NCBI GenBank assembly: GCA_026120035.1
Contig: JALRME010000026.1
Coordinates: 372,001-436,000 of the forward strand
Length of the DNA stretch: 64,000 bases
Source: Coleophoma eucalyptorum
Lineage: Eukaryota; Ascomycota; Leotiomycetes; Helotiales; Dermateaceae
Direction: 5' to 3'
The notes beneath the pieces were generated by a model. It ran no database searches. It had not been told where the DNA came from and was given only the letters and a program-made list of their open reading frames with translations. Of the stretch, positions 13,174-23,300 are shown one piece after another. Position numbers and translations under genes: made by a program. Numbering within the stretch: the first letter of the stretch is position 1; every line of letters starts with the position of its first letter.

Positions 13174-13887
13174 CTTAGAGGTTGCTTGACTGCGTCTGCG
13201 GGGATTTATTAAGGTGTATAGGGTTCGTGATGCGAAGATGGAGACCTGTATGGAAGTGGTATACTTGCGAGTTGGGATATCTTGAGCGATCTGGTCTTGC
13301 GCTAGTCATATTTCTGCCTGAGGCCGCAATGACGACCAAACTATTACCCATTCCACCAAGACCGGATGTTAAGCTGCTAAAAGTCAACGAAGGGATATCT
13401 GTCTCAAGCTTTAATGGGATAATATTATCATGACGAATAGTCAGCACGAACTCAAGCTTTAAATGGATAATACTATGACGACGAATGGTCAGCACATCCT
13501 TTACCAATAGAATTTACACTTTAGCAGCTTAAAAAGCCCCACGTATGCATATTATCAGATGGGAAGGTTTGTACAAGAGGTATAAAAATTGTATTTCAAT
13601 TTCCTAGGGGTTTTCCCGCGAAAGTGATTCAGAGTAAAGCAGATATCATGCTGTTTGTTATGCACAGCTCTCGCTCCCAATGAAAAATGAATTGCGGTCA
13701 ATGCCTACCCAAATGCTACCTCGCTATGCTATGCTCCGCTCCGAAAATTCCAAACCTTCTCGGTGATGACTAGGAAAAATGAAGTATATACAAGTCTACG
13801 ACCATATGAAGATGATCTGGATTGCTTGTAGTAAAAGATGTGATATGTACAAAGTTAATCAAGTGGGTATAGAGCTTTTGGTTAGAA
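13174..13887. other. Intergenic: SAR1 promoter side with a tandem repeat
   Basis: Contains the SAR1 upstream region and the 3' end of the DUF2457 gene. A degenerate two-copy tandem repeat lies at 13403-13495 (listed separately). No supportable gene. Confidence 0.5.
13403..13495. repeat. Two-copy imperfect tandem repeat, 48-base period
   Basis: Copies begin at 13403 and 13451, both with CTCAAGCTTTAA and both ending in GTCAGCAC. Over the 45 aligned bases I count six differences. The unit contains GGATAATA and GACGAAT. It sits about 230 bases upstream of the SAR1 start. Confidence 0.8.
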
Positions 13888-16263
13888 CTATGCAGATAGG
13901 ATATATGGGTTCTGGTCTTGCCCCAATTTGCCGGCCATTAGAAGGCCAAGTTCTCGCATGCGCTCTGCGCCTTTGCCGGGTTGTGGTCGCTTTTCAGGAC
14001 ACTTGCGAGCCCGGTTGCATTGTTTCTGGTAAAATTTCTCTTTCCGTCGTTGTCTCTTGTGTTCCAAGCCTTTCACAATGTCAATAGCCCCACGGATGTG
14101 AGCATCATTGTTATCCTCTGGGTCATTGCCGTTGGCCGCTATCAAACGAGACGCTCGGTAGGCACGGCAGAAAGCATTAGGCGATCGAGGTAGCGATTTA
14201 GTGTGTGTCACCCCTGTTCTCGAGCCCAGCTGGGCAAATGTAATAGCAGCACTAGTTGTATGGCTTGTTGGAGATGCAGCAGGTGAATGAATTATTCGAG
14301 ATGATGGCGGAGGCGAACGCATGCGCCTTGGCGAATGACCAAAGAGCTTTCGAGGTGGTGGTGAATGGAGACGACGCTTGGTTGGCGGGGGAGAATGACG
14401 TCTCTTAGGTGGTGGAGGAGAAACCAGTCTCTTCAGTGGTGCAGGAGAATGGAGACGTCGTGGAGAAAGACGTGGTGATCGGTGACCAACGTTTGACCGG
14501 CGGCGACCAATTCTGCCCGACTCTGAGTCCTCTTCGAATTCTCCGTGGAGCCAGACAGGCTCCTCGCTATCATTCGCAGGCTCAAGGATATCATGTTCGT
14601 CTTCCTCTGCTTCGGGATCCGAGGTAGGAAAGCTAGGATCAATATCTTGAGGAATTAGACGGCGACGTTGTTTTCTAGCCTCCATGCAAGAAATGTATGC
14701 ATCTTCAAGAGGGCGATCCTCGTCAAGAGTACCACAAACAAAATCAGTACTGTCGGGAAGATCTGGTGTCCCTGGACGAATTCTGATTCGGCGCGATACT
14801 TTGCCGCGTCTAGCATCACTCTCGGCTTGGAGGGGTCTCATGTGCTCGAGTGAGTCGATTGACGAAGTGGAGGCGGTTCTGTGTGCTGAGGCACGGTACG
14901 TGCTATGTTCACCACTAGTTGCGAGAGGACCAGTTCGGCCTGGAGTCCAAAATTGGTATTCGCCATCGCTCTCGTCGTCAGACTCAGCAAAGCCAGCTTC
15001 GTTGTCGGTTTCATTGCCATCCGAAAAGTCATCTTCAACATCAGAATCACCATTGAAGGTCAGACTATCGTCATCGTCATCGTCTCTGTTCTCATCATCG
15101 GAATCGTAGCCATCATCATTGTCATCCTCTTCATCCGCCAATGCTTCTTCTTCAGCCTCATTTCCCAATTGGCGGATAGCATTCTCCTTCTTCAGAGTGT
15201 CAGTGATAGTAAGCTTTCTGATCCTTGAGAGCTCCTCTACATTATCCCTACGTATCCAGTCGTCGTCGTGCAGTTCTCCACGAGCGAACTCCGTGAAACG
15301 TGTTGCATCAGATGAATCCAAATCGAGACCTTCATCAGCAATGAACTTTGGTCTAGCCCGGACAGCAACAGGGCTTTGCGATGCACGTCTGATAGTCCCA
15401 GTCGAGTCACGGTGGTGCCGTGGTAGATTGCGAGCCTTCCTGGTCAATGATGGCGATCGAGCCGTGACGGGGCGCTTTGTGATCTCGGAAACCTTGGGCC
15501 TATCCGCAACGCTAGAAGAGGCTGGAGCGACTTCCTGCTTAGCCTTCTCGCCAGGTCTTGGCCCAGGGCAGGCAAATTTGATGCAACGGCGCTTTGGGGC
15601 CTCTGCAACAGGTGCAGGGATTGGATCAGCCTTCTTCACCTCTTCAGCTTGCTTTGTTGCGGCTTGTTCTGATGGTTTGCGACCACCACAAGCAAAAGTG
15701 ATGCATCGCTTCTTTGGAGCTTCTACGGCAGGCGTGTTTTCCGATGTGTTGACAGCTGCTTGATTAGAAGATAGGTCTGGAACCTTCATTTCGGAGGTTA
15801 CCATTGGTGGGGGAATAGGGTATATCGGCTTCTGTCCCAAAGATATTGGCGCAAAACTTGTGTATGCAGTCTCTGGAATAGGTGGGCTTGGGGTGTTTGT
15901 TCTCGCGGGGCTTGTCAATCCTCCGTCGCTGGTAAGGTCTGCGGTGGATGCCAAGCTAGCATTGCTAATCAATGAGCGCCTTCGAAGTAGATCTGTCTTG
16001 AGATGGATATCGGGTCTGAAAGAGTCGTCCTCCTCGGGACTATGTTGGAGGGCTTTGGTAAGTAGCGACTCCTTGCAATCTTTTTGTGGGCGCACCGTCG
16101 ACCTGTGGAATTCAGGGACAGGTTGTCTAGTAAATTCTATGTGACGATTCTTTATAAAATCTGGAGGTTCGTCGGCATCTGCAGCAATATCGTCTTCGGC
16201 TGTGCCTGGTATGCTTGCCGTCGCATTCTGCGAGCACCATGCGAATAGGTCTTGCACGCCCAT
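13888..16263 (-). CDS. DUF2457-family fungal protein with paired Cys motifs and acidic centre
   Basis: A single-exon gene for 791 residues, starting MGVQDLFAWCSQ. I assign it to the fungal DUF2457 family from the central block FAREGELH-like DDDWIRRDN..LTITDTLKKENAIRQLG, which is followed by a very acidic run of Asp/Glu (about residues 370-430). Two near-identical short motifs precede this: KKRCITFACGGRKP (Cys187 and Cys192) and KRRCIKFACPGPRP (Cys227 and Cys232), exactly 40 residues apart. The C-terminal third carries SR/SP-type repeats (RHSPPPTKRRLHSPPPRK and neighbours, about 605-665) and ends in a basic helix-prone segment (KGLEHKRQRRKEKFYQKQ). Basic, acidic and SP-rich tracts suggest a nuclear protein, but that is inference. 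No enzymatic motif is visible and function is unknown. Confidence 0.8.
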   Translation of the reverse strand: MGVQDLFAWCSQNATASIPGTAEDDIAADADEPPDFIKNRHIEFTRQPVPEFHRSTVRPQKDCKESLLTKALQHSPEEDDSFRPDIHLKTDLLRRRSLISNASLASTADLTSDGGLTSPARTNTPSPPIPETAYTSFAPISLGQKPIYPIPPPMVTSEMKVPDLSSNQAAVNTSENTPAVEAPKKRCITFACGGRKPSEQAATKQAEEVKKADPIPAPVAEAPKRRCIKFACPGPRPGEKAKQEVAPASSSVADRPKVSEITKRPVTARSPSLTRKARNLPRHHRDSTGTIRRASQSPVAVRARPKFIADEGLDLDSSDATRFTEFARGELHDDDWIRRDNVEELSRIRKLTITDTLKKENAIRQLGNEAEEEALADEEDDNDDGYDSDDENRDDDDDDSLTFNGDSDVEDDFSDGNETDNEAGFAESDDESDGEYQFWTPGRTGPLATSGEHSTYRASAHRTASTSSIDSLEHMRPLQAESDARRGKVSRRIRIRPGTPDLPDSTDFVCGTLDEDRPLEDAYISCMEARKQRRRLIPQDIDPSFPTSDPEAEEDEHDILEPANDSEEPVWLHGEFEEDSESGRIGRRRSNVGHRSPRLSPRRLHSPAPLKRLVSPPPPKRRHSPPPTKRRLHSPPPRKLFGHSPRRMRSPPPSSRIIHSPAASPTSHTTSAAITFAQLGSRTGVTHTKSLPRSPNAFCRAYRASRLIAANGNDPEDNNDAHIRGAIDIVKGLEHKRQRRKEKFYQKQCNRARKCPEKRPQPGKGAERMRELGLLMAGKLGQDQNPYILSA

Positions 16264-19242
16264 CGTGTTCGGTGGTTGCGCGTTGTATTAAAAAAGGTAT
16301 TAGTCGTAACTCGACGAGTATATCGTGAGTGAAGTCGTTATAGTAAAAATGCGAAGTGATAATCTGAGGTCGTGTCGCGCAAGTGGCGATGGGATACGGC
16401 GTCAGGAAAGCGGCGATGCTGGTCTCTATTCGACTCGAGCGTGTGTACGGAGCAGTTGTATAACTACTCGATAGTGGATCTAGGTGGTGAAATGAGTCCA
16501 CCAGCAAATATTCGTGTTGTGTCGGTGTGAAGACCTCCTGATGTCAAGGTTGAGTGGAGATTGGGTTTGGCGTCCCTAAGGACCGTCGGGCTATAAGAGC
16601 GGATACAACATGGTGTATTTGTTGGTGATTAAATCCAGGTGATGAACTTCTTAAAGGCAGAGTAGAAGGCCGATAAGCAGGCGTCAGACCAGAGAGTAAT
16701 GTGATGTTGTGAGGGCCGTCAAGACTCGAGAATATGACGTTAGAACTGGGATGTGGTGAAGGCCAGAAAATCCTGTTGGCAAATATAGCCAGCAGCACAC
16801 TGTTATTAAGGTGTATGCGATTGGACAGCACCACACAGCCTTAACAATGCCGCAAAAGCAACTGCACGTTTGTAAGCACCAAGTACCGACGAACAGTGAA
16901 GTGCGTACAGCAAATCGAGCGTGTCCTTCCGTTCCTGTCAAGTGGAAGAAGGAGGAGAGGAGAGAGGAGCGAAAAGACAGGAAAAGGTGTGTTAGGTGTC
17001 GGAGGCAGAGGGTTTCTATTGTTTTTCGGGCGGCAAACGCAAGTCAAGTCAAGCGATGAAATTTGAATTAACACTGGGGAAATCCAAAGGGGTGGAGGAA
17101 CCCTAGACACAGTGGGCCTGCGCTAGAGGGCCATTAACTTATCACAAAGAAGAATATGGCGGTCGCTACTGCTGCTTAATGTCATTCTTCTGCTGCTGCT
17201 ACCCCCATGGATCGTCCGCCCATACACGCCCGCCGCAACTTGGGCTTCTGTGACCATTCCCAATGATACATCGTCCGTACGGCCCACGTACACGTAGCGC
17301 CGTCGCCCCTTCCGTCTTTTCCTTTCGCCCACAGGAGTAACAATGAGACCCAAAGTTTGCCGTGTTCCAGCGACCTTCCGGAAATTATCTGGTTGGAAAG
17401 TCAAAGACATCATCTTCTGCATCCGGCCCTTTTCATTGTTTACCCATTGTCATTGTTGTTGCCGAGCATTAACGTGCCAACCTCTGCATTCCTCTCTTTG
17501 GTTTCATGAGCTCATTGCCGTCGTCCGGTCTCCAATCCAAGCCTTGCACATCTTCGCCCTATCAGTTCGGACACGGAAGCCATCGTCAGGCGCGGCAAGG
17601 GAAATAATGAGCTGTTGCAATTCCAATCCTGTTGAGCATTCCCCAGTCGTGAATCTACACAGCTGGTGCGGGGTCCAGTTTTTGAAACACCGTACGAGTA
17701 TTGTGCTTCAGCGTGGGGGTGGTCACGTATGAGATGCGGTGATAATCACTTTTGCTTGACTGTACTGTAGAACCCATCGCCAGTTTGACAAAACCTGACG
17801 CCGCCCCCTACACCGCGTCAAGATGATGTCGTCGGCTCTCACACATACGACGAAAAGACGGGATCAGAATAGGATGGGGACCATGGCCTCGTGATGCCCT
17901 TCCTGGATTTGACCGTGGTTGTTACACCAGTCAGATCGTGCCTTTGGACCCTCAATATGTCTCCGATGCCAGGGACTTCACGCTCTGCATGTGCTGCATA
18001 TCGAGGGCCACTTGCATGCTTGTACAGCGATGCAACCTTCCCTCGTTCTTGATTGCCTTGAACTCACGACAGATGCCGACAGCCTTGATGCAACCAATCA
18101 AATTCTTAGAGCACGAGATTTTCTCTAGCCTGCCTTCTGACCGCCGCAAGAATCAATACCCCACATTCTTCAAGAAGGAGAGAACACGAGAGAAGAGATA
18201 GTAATGACGACCCTTTCTCGGTTTCGTCCGAATTTAATGTAACAGAAGAGTGGTGGTCAGCAACTGAATCGAGCCGTTACCAATTTACTTTCAAGCCTCA
18301 AGGTTAAGCTTCGCACATACACAAAGTCGTACTGGCTGAATGTTAGCGGCACACGCGCTTTCAATGGTGAGGGTATTTCCGGAAAGGCACACGCTGCTAA
18401 ACCAGTCGGCCCAGCCTCCAAGCTGATGAGAGCCAGGCGGGTGTAGGGAGAGAAATGGAAAGGTGTGATGGTGTATGTATGGTGATTATTCCTAACCTGA
18501 CTGAGACCCAGCCTCAAGTCGTAAACGGTTGGTCTCGACCTGAGACATCTTGATGCTATCGATGATTATTTCGATACTTCTCCACATTCCTGAGGCTTGA
18601 AGGTATGCAGTTCAGCTAAAGAACCGCTGTCTTGGTGTTTCTTGGATCTTGAGTCTTGGAACAGAGTTCGCAGCACTGCAAGCTGTCGTTTTGGACTGAT
18701 CTCCATCACTGTACTACAAAAGGGCACGCTCTGATCTCCAACTGGCTTGATGCCCGTGGTAACCTCAAATGACCTGCATGGCGACCCTCAATTGTGCATG
18801 AGGGATTAATTCTTGCCAGTCAAATTTGCAGGGGTGCTCGACCTCTTTTCTTAGTCATTATACCGAGAGAATTCCGCTCTTCACGACTTGACTTTACTTG
18901 ACGTATGTGGAAACTCCGCAAAATTCCGCACTACTCAAGCCTCGGACCTTCTGATATTGTCGGTCACATGACCAAAGAGACAGTAACTGTTTGTTTCGAG
19001 TTTTGAACATTATATAGCTAGCTATGCGCAATTGATGGAATGGATAAGGTGATTACGAGAAATGCGAATAGGAAAATCGGACTTAGAGATATAATAGTCA
19101 TGTGATTTGCTGAGGCTCCATTGTAGCCTAGAATATGAGGCATTCAGAATCTTTAGCCTGGCGACCTCTGAGCCGAGTCTATGATTGAACCATCGAAGCT
19201 CTCTCTACTCAACGCCAACCTCAATTGACACCTCAGCACATC
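16264..19242. other. About 3 kb gene-poor interval between two divergent genes
   Basis: This is upstream of both the DUF2457 gene (minus) and the ATP synthase delta gene (plus). ORFs of up to 129 codons occur on both strands (for example 17343-17732) but overlap each other and show no motif or consistent splice structure. Several CCCCT/AGGGG pentamers, the stress-response-element core, lie between 17080 and 17815. Long 5' leaders or noncoding transcripts are possible; no direct evidence is seen. Confidence 0.4.
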
Positions 19243-20015
19243 ATGAACTCCCTCCGATTTGCTCGCTCTGCTCTGCGAGCCTGCCCTGCAGCTCTCAAGG
19301 CCCCAATTCAGCGCAGAGGATATGCTGAAGCTGTCCCGGATAAGGTCGGTAAATTTGAACAGATTTTACAGACCAACCTAACATCTTCCAGATCAAGTTG
19401 AGCTTGGCTCTACCACACCAGGTACGCTAGAGAAGGATTAGAGGAGGGTTCGATGTGGATAGAATCAAGATTAGCAGAGGCCCTTGGCGCCAAACGCGAT
19501 AGATTGAGCTGGTGGACGTGTTGTATGCGCTTGCTAACTTCTCCTGGCAGTCCATCTACAAGTCGCAAGATGTCGTCCAAGTTAACATCCCCGCCGAGAC
19601 CGGAGAGATGGGTGTCCTCGCAAACCACGTTCCTTCCATCGAGCAATTGAAGCCTGGTCTTGTCGAGGTCATTGAGGAGGCAGGCGGAAGCAAGCAATTC
19701 TTCTGTATAGGCCCTTGATTATGACTTGGAATTTTGGAGCTAAATTTGTGTTTTAGTGTCTGGTGGATTTGCCATTGTGCAGCCAAACTCCCAATTGAGC
19801 ATCAACGCCGTTGAAGGTTTCCCATTGGAGGATTTCAGCATCGACAACGTCAGATCACAAATCGCAGAGGCCCAGAAGATTGTTAATGGAAGTGGTAGCG
19901 AGGGAGACATTGCTGAGGCAAAGATTGAGCTTGAGGTAAGTTGAGGAACCATTAGTCAAACTAGACTTCTGACATGTCATAGGTTTTGGAGAGCTTGCAA
20001 GCTGTCTTGAAGTAA
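19243..20015 (+). CDS. atp16: Mitochondrial F1 ATP synthase delta subunit (bacterial epsilon homologue)
   Basis: Subunit of the F1 central stalk in the mitochondrial matrix; it couples rotor movement to catalysis. Five exons, 19243-19344, 19392-19421, 19551-19704, 19757-19935 and 19983-20015, encode 165 residues. The N-terminus is a mitochondrial presequence (MNSLRFARSALRACPALKAP, then QRRGYAEA as the likely cleavage area). The mature part has IKLSLALPHQ, QVNIPAETGEMGVLANHVPS, EQLKPGLVEV, the beta-sandwich GGFAIVQPNSQLSINA and the C-terminal helices ending ELEVLESLQAVLK. Exon 2 is only 30 bases and encodes exactly IKLSLALPHQ. The donor of intron 1 is GTCGGT, weaker than usual, but any other donor here destroys the conserved DKIKLSL junction. 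The last exon encodes 10 residues. Identification is secure. Confidence 0.96.
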
Positions 20016-20391
20016 GAAGTGCGTAGGGGCAATTAAGTGTGGAGGGTATGATAGACTGGAGCACTTTGTAAATCATCACATCGATTCCTTTGAATGTTGA
20101 AGCTATTTGATTGCTGCACCATCAGTGAGCAACAACACTGGATGCGCCGGTCGTGCTTTCCGAATTTCTGTCTACTTTTTGCTAACACAGCTTCGTCCTC
20201 AACTTTCCTCCCTCTCTTCCCCATACATTTCTTTTGTCACAGGTTGTTGAGCATTGTAGCTCATACAACTTACCCCATCATCGATCCAGTATTGTTTGCC
20301 CACCATTGCTTGCCATCGAAATCGAAGACCTTGCCGGCGCCACCTTAACGGTGCTAATGGTGTCTTCCCTCCCTATGCAAAGCCACTCGAG
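20016..20391. other. Short intergenic region, likely 5' leader of the large protein gene
   Basis: The stretch between the ATP synthase stop and the next ATG. The reading frame of the downstream gene stays open back to 20296 without an ATG. The pyrimidine-rich segment 20160-20230 fits a fungal core promoter or leader. Confidence 0.45.
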
Positions 20392-23300
20392 ATGAGTAGC
20401 CAGAATCAGCGTTTATACAAATGGCCATCGCCACCTCCAGCTCGGATAACTAGCCACGGATCACATTCAACAGCCTCGCCATTCTCATTGCGTCATCTTC
20501 CTGAACATGCAGTTCCCACAGGCACTGTGGCATCACGCGTTCGACATTTGCAGAGTCTTCAGAACTCGGCTTCGTCCAGCCGTCCTGGTTCTAATCCACG
20601 AATTGAAGATTCTAATCCCTCTCGTACAAACTCAGGACGCCGCGTGAGCACCCAGTTTGGACAACCAGCTACCAGGTCTGCAAGACCTGATGAAGAACCT
20701 CGGATACAAAATGGCCATTCTTACCTTGGTCACCGTACCTCGAGGTCAAACCACCAGGAGGAGCATGCTTTCACAGGCCCTAAACCTCCAGATGAACGCC
20801 CAGCCTCTTCACAGACTGCTGGAGCTGGGAACTCAATTGACAATAGTCCTTGGAGCACCCCAACAAGACGGAGGATCAGTGTATACCAGAATGCTCTCAG
20901 AGATTATAGTCGGCAGGAGATGGACAGGATTACCGAAGCTGATTCTCAATACGGAATCGACTTCGATTCACCTGTCCAATCTGACCAGGTTGGCACTATC
21001 ATTGCCAGTACTAATCATAGCTCTAGTACGTATAGCAAATTCTACCGGAGGAATGAGAACGAATCTGCTATTACAGCGTCCACAGGTCGTCGGGAAAGTG
21101 TGCGAGAAATGTTTCGACAATATGGCATCGAAGGACCCGCCGCTCTTATGTCTTCTACGGATCCAAGTCATCTAGAAGAATTAATGTCGCCATATATACG
21201 GAACCCAGAAGGTAATCAACGTAACACGTCGGTTCTAGATAAGTCAATAGATAATGGAAGACAAGAGCGCAGTACCAAGGTTCCCTCTGCATCATCAACA
21301 TCGCCGCCTCTTCGGAGTCCTAAGCGCTCGTCTCATAGTTCTCCAAGTTCTAACAAACAAGGGCTTAGAAACCCTAAACCATTAACTCTTGCAAGAGAGA
21401 AACCTTCGCAGCTAGAAGAAAGATTGATCATAGCAGAAGACATCCGACACAAGAAAGAGGGGAAGGAGCATAGTAAGAATCAGAGAGCTTCTCCCCATGA
21501 CAGTACATCCAAAGCGGGTGATACGGATATGATCTCCTCCATCTCGACCAGGAAGATTCATCAAGAGCATCGATTGCCACCTTCGAGGTCACGCAAAAGT
21601 AATGGTCCACGCAAGTTAGATGATGTTAAAGCGATGGTAGCTCAAGTAACAAGAAGAGAAAATCCCCGCAGGCCACCTCCAACTCTCTTGAAAGCCTTGA
21701 GTTCAACCTTTCAGTCCAAAACGCCCTCCGTCGAAAAGAGCCGCCGCAGAAGCCTTAAGGCAAATCAACAAATTGCACATCCTAGCTCTGACGGGCTACG
21801 CAAGGAGACGCCTAGCCGGACTCATTTATTCAGAAGCCCATCACCATCTTCAAAGGAGCACATAAAGCAAGTTGTGCGCCACCCACGGCCGACTATGTAT
21901 TATCATGAACGTGTTCCCAGGGTTTCTAGTCCTCTTGCAGCTCACAAACCTCGAAATATTGAACCTAGCGGTCCGTGTGATACCTCTCCTTATATCTATT
22001 CTTCACGATTACCCCAGACCTACGCAGCTCCTGTTTCTCCTCCAACAACGGGAAAGCTATTCATAAAGTATCTCGAGCGAACTGTCCCTGCAGGAACACT
22101 TAGCTATGAGGTCAGCTCGGCGATGGTACAGTCAAATCAGGCAAGGCGCGACCAAGACAGTCCAACCCGTCCTGTACCAAGTCGATCTGAGTATATTACT
22201 TCTCTCGAGCATCAAACACCGTTGATGTCTGGAGCTCGTATGCCTACGGAGGAGGATTGTTCATTCGTGGTAGGACGACCGGATGTAATTTTCACGTCTA
22301 ACTCCAAATCATCTGTCCGTGACGTACTTCCTACACATCGCAGTCCTAAAAACCATAGGTATCACGCGCACATTCATGGCCGACAAAAGGTCCTTCCAAT
22401 GCGAAGCTCCTCAAACTCTGCGACTACAGACAGTCCTGTAAGCACATGTGGCACACCGATCTGTCGGGCAACACATTCAGGCCATGCACCTTACAGACAC
22501 AGTGTCAGCTGCATAGAGAAGAGAAAGTTGCAGCATCTTAGCGAGCTCGTTGGCAGTGGCTATGCTGCTGGTCCCAGCGAATTGAGTGAGCCTGGTGAAT
22601 TAGAAGACGCCAGCTACTTCAACCTGCTTCCTCAAAGATCAAGAAGCAAGCGTGATAATAAAGAACCAATTCGAAGCCATTCCCGGGCCCCTAGACATCC
22701 CGCTGATTATCATCGACATTGCCGCGAAAGCCATGCTCGCCACTTAAGACGTATTTCACCTCCTAGAGCTACTAATCAATGTAGAAAATGCTCAGGATAT
22801 CTTGATCAGTGCCATCACTGCCGTGATGATTGCCAGTGCGGCAACTGCCAAGCAATCATCGGGTATACGAAGTACTTCGTCCGCCAGGAGCAGTCAAGGC
22901 GTCCCCCAGCTGTCATCCAACATTCTGGACAAAAGAAAGCCGAGCCTGAGCATTGTAGTGTTTCCGAAGGACCAGACACTCAATCCTCAAGCAGCCACTC
23001 AAAGCAGAAAAGTGCCCAACGACAATCAGTATCTTCAGCTATAATCTTACCGGAGATAACAAGCACTCAAGATGAGCTCAACTATTATGATACACAAGGG
23101 AAATCCCGTTTGGGAAGTGTAACAGGTCTACCAAAGATGACCGAGATAGACGCACAGTTTCCAAAAGATAACCCTACGTCAAAGCCTCAATCCATCTTAA
23201 GTACCAGCAAACCTGTGTTGGCACCAACTCCAGTGCACAAAGCATCTAATCCACCAGCTTGGACCAAGACAGACTCTTGTGGCATTCCATTGCGCGTTCT

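Noticed and set aside
14684..15763. Plus-strand ORFs of 141 and 214 codons, Ser-rich
   Set aside because: Antisense shadow of the acidic and Ser-rich DUF2457 gene.
17343..17732. 129-codon plus-strand ORF in the 3-kb gap
   Set aside because: No motif and no typical start context; overlapping minus-strand ORFs of similar length show that random open frames are common here.
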